Position numbers and translations under genes: made by a program. Shown in pieces: positions 12,601 through 23,847 of a stretch of 64,000 bases of DNA. This stretch comes from Nematostella vectensis (Eukaryota > Cnidaria > Anthozoa > Actiniaria > Edwardsiidae), in the NCBI RefSeq assembly GCF_932526225.1, contig NC_064046.1:12383208-12447207 (forward strand), written 5' to 3'. The notes beneath the pieces were generated by a model that saw only the letters and a program-made list of their open reading frames with translations, was not told where the DNA came from and ran no database searches. Every line of letters begins with the position of its first letter. Positions within the stretch are counted from its first letter, which is position 1.

Positions 12601-15600
12601 GATTCCAGAAAAAGACTTTGATGAGAAACCACAGAAAAAAATTAGCACAGGGAGTGGTTCTGCTAGAGAGGTTCAACCAAGTTCATCTCTTGGATATGAT
12701 GTTAATAGTAGCAAAGGTATCTTAATGCAGCTTGTATCATTAGAATGTTTGAATGGGTAACTCCAACCTCAGTGTACTGTATATTTTACCAGCAGTCAGA
12801 TCTTAATGCTTACGCTAAAAGAGCAGCTTCCATAGCTGCTTTTGTGACCTCACCCCAAGCCTAATCTTTGTGAGAATGTTAATACATTCTCTGTATTCAC
12901 CTGCATTGGCTCTCTTGTTTTTGTTTTTTTACATAATTTACTGCATTTCACCCAATTTCACAAGATTTCTGTTCAAGTTGGGTTGACAGCTATGAGCACT
13001 GTAAAAGTCTCAACTCTGGGCTATGCTTTGTTATAAGCCAAATCCGCCCTATACATACTCGGCCCAAGGAGTCCTGCTCAACCATACCTATACATACCAT
13101 ACATAGAAGTCTTAGCATACTGTAGCTACTCATTCCTAGCTTCACGCATGTGTCCCTTGAAAAAACCCTTCCCTTTGCATTTCTTTCTTCCATTTTTACC
13201 TGTAAGGTAACACTTTTTTTTCAGATAAAAGTCAAGGAATCAAGCGATCTAGCTCTGCGTCATCATTGAAACACACAACAAGTGAGGAAGCCATTAAAAT
13301 TGCTAGCAGACATGGAGACAGTAGTGATAAAGATAAAGTCGTCAAAGAACAAGAAAGTATATTGGCAAAGATCAAAGCAGAGCAGAAACAATCAAACAGG
13401 TCAAATGAGATAGTAGATGTAGGTCTTCCTATAAATGAAGACCATTACAGTGACAAACATGACCAAAGTGTGGCTGGGTACATACCAGTGCAGAGTGGGA
13501 AATCCAACTTCTGTGTCTCACCTGAAGATATGATTAGCACTTTATCACACCCGGGGGCAGATATCAAGCAGCCTGTTTCTTCTTCTCAAGGTGAAAATAA
13601 GAATGAGAAGAGAACAGAACAGATAATGTTTATTTGTGTTATTATGTAGTGGTCTGGATTAACGTTGTTCGTGAAAGTTTCACGAACAGTGTCCCTATGT
13701 TCGTGAGCGGTACTGTAACATGGATTCTCTTTCAGCAGAAAGAGAATTATGAACATTTGCACAGAGAATCGGGAAGAGATCCAGGACTTTTGATGGGGGA
13801 CAGGAGGGGGGATTAGTGGCTATTAGATATTTTGCAGTGGGCAAATTATGTTAAAGAACTCAAGCCACACCTTTTTTTGTTTTTATATTGCAAGACAAAA
13901 TTACTGTATGAACAAGAATCGCTAAGTTACCATCTGAGAAAAAAATTATACTCCATTCACATAATTTATCCGAAAATATCAAATTAGCTTCACACTTTAT
14001 TTTGCAAGGATGACAGCTGACAGGTGCCCTTTAAAAGGTTTTTGGAGGAGTTCCCAGTGTTTAGCATTTTATTTTATTTTCAGCTATTTCTAGAGGCTCT
14101 TCTCAGACGCCAGTTCTTCCACCAAACAGACCATCAACACGATCCACTCATAATGACCTGGGTAATTACTACAACAGAAATGCTGAAGTTTATGAAGAAT
14201 TACCCAATCATGTCATGGACAGAGACCAGGGCACAGAGCTTGACAAGGAAGGTTTACTACTCATGGAGCAGGCCGATAGTCAGCTAGGAAAGGGCATGGT
14301 AGCCCCCAGTGATTACCATGAGGATGACGTCGCCCTGGGTCTTGAAGTGGGGTGTATGGCAGAGGTGCCCTTGGTTAACAATCAGCCGCGCTATGGTGTG
14401 ATACGCTGGATTGGTCAGCTGGCTGAGCTCAAGAATAAACTAGTGGCCGGATTAGAATTAGTAAGCTAAAACAATGGTTATCCAATTCATCTAAGCAGCC
14501 AATGGCTGACTTAAATATCAAAGTTGGTTAATAACAGATGATTAAATTGCCTCAATTGTTAAAGCCGCATTGTCACCAGTTTACTTCGGGTCGATTACCT
14601 AACAATATCCGATGATTTTTAATGGAAAATGTGAAAAATATTTCAAAATATTGGAAGCAGTGTGTCTATTGGAAATTTCTTTGAGGGTGTGATTGGTAAT
14701 TTAGAGCGGATGGCCTGTTAAATATCTCGGATTCTAATAGATTCTTTTGTCTTTTAATGGTCGAGGTTTCCGTCGGACCTCCGGAAGTAAACTAGAGACA
14801 ATGCGGCTTTAACATGGATATTTTTCACACACATTTTTGTTTTTATGCATTTTTTGTAACTTTTTCATATTTTTGCACTCTTTGATTTTTTTGCATTATA
14901 GGTCAAAGTTTTGTTTCAGATTTTGAAATATTAATTTAGTTTCATAACTTGTTCTGCTGTTTTTGTTTATTTTCATCAGGAAGAGGAGCAGTCAGGATGT
15001 TCAGATGGGACATTTAAAGGCAAACGTTACTTTGAGTGTCCTCCTGGAAGAGGCTTTTTTGTCCTACTAAAGTACTGTCGCAAAGATTCTCGCTTTGAGC
15101 TTGATTCACCAATGGACACACCAGGCAGATCTGCAAAGAGTAAGGACATTCATGTTTTGTTTGAAAAGGACTTAGGGCATAAATACTCAAGGGATACACT
15201 CACATAAGATTGCTCCCTCAGTTAATTCCTTGAAAAATACTTCCAGAATCCTAAATATTAGTTCATTTCTTACACACATTTTGATTGGCTGAAACAGAGT
15301 GAATTCAATGAAACACTGTTTTTTTAGTGTAGCAAAACTTGACCCCTTAAAAGTCAATTGGAAATAATCAAATTATATGATTCAAGAATTATAAATTATT
15401 CATAAACTCCATGTTGAATTTCACTTGTTTAAATAATATCTTTTATCAAATGCAATTTAGCATGGAGTTTCAGGAGCATAGATCACAGATAAAAATCATA
15501 GGTCCAACATACAGTAGTTGTCCTGTTTGTGCTATTTCTTGGGTCTTCCTAATCATGAAACTGAAAGAACTAGATGTTACTTCACCATGACCAGAAAACT

Positions 15601-18600
15601 CTTGTCTACCTGAGCTTCATAAAACTCGACTTTATGATTTCCTGCTCTTGTCAATTATTGCTTATTTGAATGTTTCAGATTTTGGCAGCATGGATTGCCC
15701 ATCCATTGAAGGTATAATCCCTCCCCCGCCCTCCCTCCCTGAACAAAGCACAGGCATGATGAGAGGTATCCAAGGGCATCACAACTCGTGCTACCTGGAC
15801 TCAACCTTGTATAGCATGTTCGCCTTCACCACCGTATTCGACACATTGCTGCACAGGGAGAGGCAAAGCTCTGACCTTGAGGACTACGATAAGGTGCAGA
15901 AGGTCCTAAAAGAGGAAATTGTCAACCCCCTGAGAAGGTAAGAGCTTAGTAAATAAGAAGAGGGAAGAGTTTACTAAGTGAGAAGATATAAGAGCTTAGT
16001 AAATAAGAAGAGGTAAGAGTTTACTAAGTGAGAAGAGAATAAGAGTTTAGTAAGTGAAAAGAGGTAAGAGTTTATTGAGAAGAGGTAAGAGTTTATTGAG
16101 AAGAGGTAAGAGTTTGGTTAGTGAGAAGAGAATAAGAGTTTAGTAAGTGAAAAGAGGTAAGAGTTTAGTAAGTGAGAAGAGATAAGTAAGTGAAAAGAGG
16201 TAAGAGCTTAGTTAGTGAAAAGAGTTAAGAGATTAGTGAGAAGAGGTAAGAGTTTAGTAAGTGAGAATACGGTAAGAGTTTAGTAAGTGAGAATACGGTA
16301 AGAGTTTAGTAAGTGAGAAGAGGTAAGAGTTTAGTGAGGTAAGAGTTTAGCAAGTGAGAAGAGGTAAGAATATATTTAGTAAGTGAGAAAAGAGTTTAGT
16401 GAGTGAGAAGAGATAAGAGTTAAGTAAGTGAGAAGATGTAAGAGTTTAGTAAGTGAGAAGAGGTGAGAGTTTAGTGAGTGAGACTTGTTATTGCAATACG
16501 TTTTGCGTATACTGCTATAAGTAATCTGTATGTGTCAACTCGTCGCTATCTTGTGTGCCCCTACATATATAGGAATGGTTTTGTACGTGCTGACAGAGTG
16601 CTGAGACTACGGAGGCTTCTTGATAAACTAGGATCAACGTCTGGCCTAACTGATGAGGAGAAAGGTAATTCACCTCATCTTTGAGAAGTTGTGGAACATC
16701 GGATAAATAAAATGCCTTCAGGGCCGTAGCTGGACCCCCCCCCCCCCCCCCCCCGCTCCCCCCTAAATTATTTTCATAATCTATGAGGAAATGACCAGTA
16801 GGGGCGTAGCTGTGCCCCTAATATTTTCTTAATGTTTTTGTATGGTGCCCCCACCAATATTTCGAAGTCTGCTACTGCACTGAACCTTATTGATGTGTAC
16901 ATCTGTTTTAGACCCTGAGGAGTTCCTTAACACACTTCTACATCAGGTTTTGAAGTCGGAATCATTGCTTCAGCTCAAGTAAGTAACAAAGTATTTCCAC
17001 AAGAGGAGAAGGCTCGATTAAGGCAATATTTTCCTGTTTCTTAACATCTTAAACCTAAGAAGGTGACTTAGGGGCCGACCAATTGACTTTTGTAAAGGAA
17101 GGGGGTGGATGATTTCGAAAAAAATAAATTCTTGCACGCCAAAAGCTTTGAAAACATATCCTGCGCACCCAAAATCGTCTACTTCTCCCCTCAAAAGTCA
17201 AATGGTCGGCCCCTTAGGCTATGGGGTAGAGGTAAGTACTCTACTGTAAACCTTGGACAGTCTAATTCTCGGTTCCCTTGTCAAGAACGGAAATTTTGCT
17301 TTAAGAATCTTAGAGGCTAATCTACACTTTAGTGCACTCTAGAGTTTCTAGCTCGGCCCACGGAAGACTCAAAACGTGCAAACCATGGTGCACTCTTGAG
17401 GAACTACACCTTTACTCTTTTCTTAACTTTTTTTTCCTGTTCAGGTCTCATGGTAGATGTGAGGAGTCCAATTACTACCAAATTATTACAGAGAAAGACG
17501 AGGGAATCAAACTGGCAACCGTGCAGACCTTGATAGAACAATCATTTATGGCTGCTGATCTCAAGCTAGCAGAGGTACACTTCGCATCACATCCCCTAAA
17601 ACTATGAGGGACAGGTCCCAGGGGATACCCAGCCCTAATATTGGGTGTGCCCCATGTCATATACTGACGGGAAACCTGTGTTGGTGGGCTCGGATGGCTC
17701 ACATGTTCTAGAGCCGATCGGGCTTGTAAGTTGTTGTTGTGAATTTAAAGGGTAAAAATCAAGGCCTTTATACCCAGACCTCTAGTTTTATTTCCACTTT
17801 TGCTCTTGCTCTTGATGCAATTGTTTGGTTTTACCTTACCGTGATCATTACATTGATTTGTTTGGTAGGTGCCGTCCTGTCTGATATTACAGATGCCACG
17901 GTTTGGCAACAAATACAAAATGTATGACATTATTTTACCCAACACAACGCTGGACATTACAGACATACTGGATAATGGTGAGACGAATTGTTTGATATAT
18001 TTTGGCTAGGCTTAAGAATGTTCTTTGTTCACTTTGGAGGGGTTCACAAACATGACACTATTCTGAGTAAAAAAGCGCTCTAATCATTCCCTTCTTCTTT
18101 TTACCAGTCCCTCGACCTTGTGTCTTGTGCGGAGAGCAAGCGTCGACTTTTGAGTGCAAGGAATGTTACGAAGACAAGATATTTTCGGTCGGCATTACAA
18201 GCTTCTGCCGCGATTGCTGTAAAAAAGTGCACAGTCATCCCAGACGAACTTCGCACAAGCTAACGCCGATCATAGTCCCTAGAGAATACAGGTAGTCTTC
18301 TCTGTTTCTGTCTGCCCATCCACCAGCCCACGGGCGTAGCCAGGGGGGGCCCAGGGGACCCGGGCCCCCCCTTCTAGCAGCCCAAAATACAGTAAATGTA
18401 CGAGACATTATCTAAAATGCATGAGAAAAATCCTTGAAAGGACCTTTTGGACCCCCTCCTGTTAAAAATCCTGTCTACGCCGCTACCACCTATCGGTCAG
18501 TCTAGATTTAACATTGCCTTTCTGTTGCCTTTCTGTTTGTCTTGTTGCCTGTCTGTTTGTTAGTGCGAATTGCACTAAGCAATCACGCGACTTGTGAGTG

Positions 18601-19613
18601 GCTAACTCACGCGAAAATAAACGCATTACTGCAGCCGTCACACAAGAAAAGCAGTAAAGACAAGCTTTTTTTGACATAAGAACCGATTCGTCAGCGCTGG
18701 TCAAGTTGCTTTTTGTTGTTGTTATTTTGAGCGCGCGCGGGTTTGCCATTCATAAGTCACGTGTCGCCTATTCCGTATTTGTCTCTATTCGTCCGTGCCC
18801 TAGCCTGTTCCGAATGTTTTTTCTACCTACCCGTCCATGGGTCAACCCGTGTGTTTATTGTCTTGGCTTTTGCCCATTTAATCAGTATGTCTGTGAAGTG
18901 CTCACTAGTTTCTTCATGTAGTCAATACGCTCGTCGTGACTCTGTGAAGTGCTCACTTGTTTCTTCATATAGTCAATACGCTCGTCGTGACGGACCGCTT
19001 GAGCGATACACGATGGAGCTGTTTGCCGTCGTTTGCATTCAGACGAGCCATTACGTGGCGTTTGTCAAATGCGGCCAGGGTCCCGATGCACCGTGGTGCT
19101 TCTTCGATAGCATGGCGGACAGAAAAGGTGAGTTCGCCGCCATGTCATCCCAGCAAAATGCAAAGAGAGAGAACGCTTTCATTTTCATCAGAAACCTTTG
19201 TAGTACGTGTGGTTGAATTTTGTATATAAATTTCAGGCTTTGTTTTTAGATGGTTACCTTGAGTTTTCTTTGCATAATTTGACATCACATATTGAATAAA
19301 AGCTGCACTAAAGTTGTGGCTGAGTATGGTTCTCTATTCTAGGAGACCCCAATGTTATTCACTCCATGAAAATGCCCTAGCCTCTTCCTAAGGCGAATGA
19401 CTTTGTACTTAACCCTTTACTTTAGGTGAGAGTAATGGCTATAACATACCGGCTGTAAGGGCCTGTCCGGAAGCGTCCAGGTGGCTTTTGGCCAAGCCAG
19501 ATGAGATTATCGGTGCGAATCGTCGCGGTGAGCTGCCTGGAAACATGAAGAGGCTGTTTGGCGATGCGTACATGTGCATGTATCAGAACTTTGATACGGC
19601 CATGTACAAGTAG
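9647..19613 (+). CDS. CYLD: CYLD-type deubiquitinase, complete, 14 coding exons
   Basis: CYLD removes Lys63- and Met1-linked ubiquitin chains and damps NF-kB and innate signalling (family knowledge). The exons are 9647-10123, 11699-12046, 12506-12716, 13225-13590, 14084-14460, 14980-15139, 15679-15937, 16573-16664, 16912-16978, 17445-17574, 17869-17977, 18108-18291, 18973-19127 and 19426-19613. All phases match, giving about 1,040 residues against 956 in human. Three CAP-Gly domains lie at about 112-190, 236-305 and 560-640; the third has YGVIRWIGQ and [14 protein letters not shown]. The USP domain starts with [20 protein letters not shown] (catalytic Cys about 684). A Cys/His-rich B-box insert is encoded by 18108-18291. 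The catalytic His is in TSHYVAF (about 953) and the Asp in FFDSMADR. It ends [14 protein letters not shown], like vertebrate CYLD. The start is the first ATG of the open frame. Exon 13 has a duplicated acceptor (separate entry). Confidence 0.93.
14559..14812. mobile_element. 254 bp MITE with ~30 bp TIRs and TTAA ends
   Basis: It starts TTAAAGCCGCATTGTCACC and ends with the inverted counterpart GACAATGCGGCTTTAA; the terminal inverted repeats match over about 30 bp. TTAA at both ends suggests piggyBac-type mobilisation (family knowledge). It lies in CYLD intron 5. A half copy in the opposite orientation lies at about 56095-56205. Confidence 0.75.
15938..16480. repeat. ~24 bp minisatellite in CYLD intron 7
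   Basis: About 20 degenerate copies of a unit like GGTAAGAGTTTAGTAAGTGA begin directly at the exon 7 donor. The unit itself contains GGTAAGAG, the donor sequence, so the array repeats potential 5' splice sites. Confidence 0.8.
16720..16885. mobile_element. short TIR-like element, GGCGTAGC family
   Basis: The left side reads CAGGGCCGTAGCTGGACC followed by a poly-C run, and the right side CTGCTACTGCACTG. Similar segments occur near 10345, 18331-18487 and 22095-22200, often with GACCAGTAGGGGCGT. This is probably a nonautonomous DNA transposon family. Confidence 0.45.
18331..18487. mobile_element. short TIR-like element, GGCGTAGC family
   Basis: It begins CACGGGCGTAGCCAGG and ends TGTCTACGCCGCTACC, giving imperfect inverted ends. 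It sits in CYLD intron 12. Confidence 0.45.
18890..18991 (+). repeat. 51 bp tandem duplication spanning the CYLD exon 13 acceptor
   Basis: Units 18890-18940 and 18941-18991 differ at only two or so bases. Each contains TAG followed by TCAATACGCTCG, so there are two acceptors (exon starts 18922 and 18973). Because 51 is a multiple of three and no stop intervenes, both keep the reading frame. Confidence 0.85.
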
Positions 19614-20890
19614 TATATGGTGACTATTTGGGGGCTGAAAATTTTGGAGCTCCCGAGTGTGGAAAGTCGTCCTTGTCTGCCTGGTGTTCGCCTTACGGTT
19701 CCTAAATAAAGAGCGTGTTTATTCCACTATAACACCTCAAAGTGGTTGTTTCTTTAAAAAAAGGAGGAAACTTAAGCTGAGTATTACATAAATAGATTAA
19801 TATTATTTTTCTGCTCTTTGTTTACTTTTTATAATTAAATCAGAGCCGTGATGCAATTTGTAGTAGAAATGGGTCTTTCCTTTCATAACATAGATTTTAC
19901 AGCTACTAGGCTATACAGCTACTACTAATTCGTAGAACTTGTATCAGTTAAAATGTGTTTCTAATATTCTATTTTGTACAAAATCACTGCAATGTAAATG
20001 CACCTCGACAAAAAAGGTTCAAATCAGGAGTGAAAGCCTGATGCCTCAAGATACCATAAAACTTTACTATAGACTATAAGTCAATAGCCAAATTAGGATA
20101 AAAAAGTATATAAAAATTCTGTAGATAAAGAAATGTGTATGGATGCATTGTGCTAGGTAATGTTGTGATCGAATCACAAGTCAACAGTACGGGAGGGAGA
20201 TGGATGAGATGCGGGTGTGAACGATTTGATAAAGATCGGGGGACGGGAAACAAAATCGAGAGGAGGAAAAGAGGGTAAAATGAATGGGGAGAAAGAGTCT
20301 GAGGGAGAGGGAGAGGCAGTGGGGAAAAAAACGATATGTTTTTTTTTTGTCTTAAATTTTACTAGAAAGCATATAGTACACACAATAACAGTGACTGTAA
20401 CTGCTTTAAAAGCTTCCTAACGCTACGACACTCATCTATAAACTTCAGTTCTCATTTTCCTAGACGTAAAACTATTGGAGTGGACATCTCGGTGACAGGA
20501 TGGCGTAAACAGTCGAAACGGAAAGCTTAAAAAAAATAAAGAAATAAAACAAAGTTTTCGATCAATAAGGGTTTGCTGACTGTGTGCCATGGGTTCCAGA
20601 CGGTAAAATTCCGCTTTACCCACCCCCTGTTAGTATAAAAGTGCTTCGTCAGCCCTACTCTCTCTTTCTCTTCTTTTTGCTAAAAACAAATGAGCCTTTG
20701 GTTTCAAGGGTACTGGTCGACAAGATTGCTGAATATTTTTGTTTTCAATTTGGCACCCCACACACAACAGGCCAGACCATTATTAGCTTGCGGACGGTTA
20801 AGATAGACCGCATGATGTCCCCACAGATGGCAATCTTGCTTTATGGGTCCTAAAATGTTATGGCTTAATTCTAAGTAAAGCTACACGCAT
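19614..20890. other. convergent intergenic region
   Basis: It lies between the 3' ends of CYLD (+) and the LDLa gene (-). No coding exon is seen. A purine-rich stretch at 20190-20330 gives open frames on both strands but has low complexity. Confidence 0.5.
19705..19710 (+). terminator. CYLD polyadenylation signal AATAAA
   Basis: The hexamer lies about 92 bp after the CYLD stop codon, a normal position for a short 3' UTR. Confidence 0.6.
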
Positions 20891-23847
20891 TTAACTCTCA
20901 TTAGCCTCTGCAATCGCCATTGCTCGCTTCGCCTTCTCTACAGCTTCCTGCGCTTTTTTCATCATATTGTCAGCGGCAAGTGCAGCGCGTTTGGCTTCCT
21001 GGGCAGCGGTCACTGCAGCATCTTGGGCTGCTCGCGCAAGTGTTTTTCCGGGGATTGTAGCCGGACAGTTGTGTTCGTCCTTACTATCCATACAGTCAGT
21101 GATGCTGTCGCACAACCAGGTCAGCGGTAAGCACTTCGCCCCGTTGTCACAAGTGAACTTGTCGGATCCACAACCTGAAAAAGAAATATGCAAGATAATG
21201 TCATCATGATACGCTGGCCTTTTTTAAACTCCTACACCGATACCCACTATCACTGTCATTAAAATAAAGCATATTATAACAAACACTACCACAACCATTA
21301 TCAACATCATCATCACTACATCATCGTTATTGTCATCGCAGTTACACCACTGTCATCATCACTACATCATCGTTATTGTCATCGCAGTTACACCACTGTC
21401 ATCATCACTACATCATCGTTATTGTCATCGCAGTTACACCACTATCATCATCACTACATCATCGTTATTGTCATCGCAGTTACACCACTGTCATCATCAC
21501 TACATTATCGTTATTGTCATCGCAGTTACACCACTGTCATCATCACTACATCATCGTTATTGTCATCGCAGTTACACCACTGTCATCATCACTACATCAT
21601 CGTTATTGTCATCGCAGTTACACCACTATCATCATCACTACATCATCGTTATTGTCATCGCAGTTACACCACTGTCATCATCATGGGGCGGATCCAGAAA
21701 AAAATCTGTCTGTAGCTCAGATGCAGAATTAAAAGATCAGAAAAAAATAAGCTATGTGAGGAAACTAAATCAACTCCCTCAAATATGACTGTAGCATTTG
21801 CTACAGTTGCAATAGTCTTGATCCGCCCCAGATCATTACCGTTATTATCACCATTATTATCAATTGCGTCATCAATCTCGCTCGTGAGTGACATACCAAA
21901 TTCTTCATCTCGGCTGCTGATGGGACAGTTCTTCTCATCACTTCCATCGTCACAGTCATGGACTGTGTCACACAACGAACTCTTGGCCAAGCACTTGTTT
22001 GTTTTTTCGCAAGCAAACTGGCCTTCTGCACATCCTGCAAGGGAACAAATAGCGATAAAACATGTTGAAATGGTCATGGTACCCTTCAAAATCAGGGCCT
22101 TAACAGGGGTGGGGCACTGGGGGCACGTGCCCCCCAATATTTTTAAAAAATTATAAGGAAATGACCAGTAGGGGCGTGGTTGTGTTCTATATGTTTCTGT
22201 ACGGCTCTGTAAATTTCAATCAATGTACACGAATGTTTAACTGTCCCGAATTAGCTAGGATTGGGCGGGGAGAGGGGGAGCGTTTGTTTGCTTTTTTAAC
22301 CACTTACCAGACCATTATTTCTTTACGTATCTCCTTCCAGTGTCCATTGGTAAAAACACACACACTACTGAGGAGGTTTTTAATAACCCCTCCCGTCCCC
22401 CCTGCTTTGTCTCGCATAACTCAATACATTTATGAACCAAATATTGGTGGATATTCGTACCTCCTTTTACGGTTGACTCCTGTAATATATTTTTTGCCTC
22501 TTCTATAGCTTTGCTGTTTACTAGAAACAAGAAAATTAAAATAAATAAAAATAATAAATAAAATATAATAATAAAAAAGAGAAAAATGATCAACAAAGAG
22601 CAAAAAATAATAATGAAAATTAGAATGAAGCTTACATCCTGCGATCTGATTGGCTGGAATACAGTTCCTTTCATCCCGCTTGTCGTCACAGTCAGCGACG
22701 GAATCACAAATCCATTTGAGAGGTATGCACTTTTTACCGTTGTCACAGCGATATCGGTCAGCGGCACAAGAACCTAGCCAACACATGTGAACGCATGCGC
22801 ATTATGATATATACTTTAATTCCTCATCCCCCCAAATTTAAGTCCTTTTCCTCTTCTCACCTCCCGCGCTGTTTTTAGCGGCCTCTCGTCGACTGCGGTG
22901 GATTGTGTAAGGATGAGCAGCTGGCAATGCATACAAATCAATATACAATGAATATCAATCGAATTGACGATTACCATGAACATTGGCGGCGTAGCGCCCA
23001 TGGTTTACCATACCCGGGGGTCATATCAAGGAAATTTAGCCAAAAATTGTCGTTTTTACCAAACGCGGTCACTTCCATGTAAAGTTTTTCCTTATTTGGA
23101 AAAACTGCACGATTCTTGTCATTTTTAAGGTTGCCGTACCACAGGTGCTTAGTAAACTTTATGACTTATAAACAGAAAAGAAAAACAGTGACTTAATCTA
23201 AGATTCCTCGGTACCAGACCCCCAAAACGACAACGTTTTCTTCATATGAGCCTCCTGCGCAGGCATCTCAAAGAGCAGAAAAAGAAAAAAAAAGGATTGG
23301 GTTTCCTGTGGCAAAAAAACGGAAGTGACAAACCGGAGGCGCTGCAGGGGCTACCTCTCCATAGTCTCCCTCCTCTGCAATTTCGCCACAGGTTACCCAT
23401 TATTTCCGTCCATTTCATTATGAGTTGCCTGCAGAGGAGGCTACCCAGGGGGTTGGGAGGGAATGTGTGAGGCTACAAAATGTGGTGGCTTTTTTTTTCT
23501 TTTTTCTTGCTGATCTCGCTCTTGCTGATCAAAATCCTAGTTGTTTTGTGCATTTATTCAGAACTTATTTAAAGTGGCGAGTATAGTAAATAGTAGAATT
23601 CGCGTTAGCGTGTCAAGTTGGGACCTACGATTATTACCAATTATAGATGTGAGGTAAATTCGTATAAAATTATAAAAATGCTTCGAATATGCGTGTGTCC
23701 CTAATATGCGAGTCCTGTTTAGGCAAGTTTTACTGTAAAAAGGAAAAGAGTGTTTTATTATCAATGTTTATTAAGGTCTTTAGTGCGCGCAACCTTACCC
23801 GTCATGGCAACAAAGTAGAGGCAGCACACAGCGATGTTCCACCCCAT
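20891..23847 (-). CDS. secreted protein with three LDLa modules and an Ala-rich helix
   Basis: Six exons join in phase, all introns phase 1: 23799-23847, 22861-22920, 22636-22773, 22461-22520, 21897-22034 and 20891-21174, giving 242 residues. Exon 1 encodes a signal peptide, MGWNIAVCCLYFVAMT. Exon 2 has a basic RSRR site. Three six-cysteine LDL-receptor class A modules follow at about 37-82, 103-148 and 149-190, each with the acidic calcium cage (for example CDDGSDEKNC). Modules 1 and 2 are separated by a short helix-like exon (KAIEEAKNILQE). The last 50 residues are an Ala-rich, Cys-free amphipathic helix (AAQEAKRAALAAD). LDLa modules bind calcium and protein ligands; the ligand here is unknown. 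Repeated 138 bp phase 1-1 exons fit exon shuffling. I do not recognise the whole protein. Confidence 0.85.
21295..21682. repeat. 46 bp tandem repeat (about 8 copies) in LDLa gene intron
   Basis: The unit is about 46 bp and contains ATCGTTATTGTCATCGCAGT. Copies are almost identical. It is open in several frames only because the unit lacks stops; it is not coding. Confidence 0.9.
21684..21832. mobile_element. ~150 bp MITE with GGGGCGGATC TIRs
   Basis: The left end is TGGGGCGGATCCAG and the right end TTGATCCGCCCCA. The same termini flank 32461-32586 and 41818-41965, so this is a family. It lies in an intron of the LDLa gene. Confidence 0.65.
22080..22270. mobile_element. fragment of the GGCGTAGC-type element
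   Basis: It contains CAGGGCCTTAACAGGGGTGG, a C-rich run and GAAATGACCAGTAGGGGCGT, the last also at 16790-16810. It lies in an intron of the LDLa gene. Confidence 0.4.

Noticed and set aside
13480..13500. PVQSG in CYLD, near the place of the TRAF-binding site of vertebrate CYLD
   Set aside because: Resembles a TRAF-binding core but lacks the usual Glu; not claimed.
13667..13687. Short palindrome GTTCGTGAAA/TTTCACGAAC in a CYLD intron
   Set aside because: Too short and isolated to call a regulatory site.
21330..21788. Long open frames reading SSLHHRYCHRSYTT repeats
   Set aside because: Product of the 46 bp tandem repeat inside an intron; the repeat is stop-free by chance.
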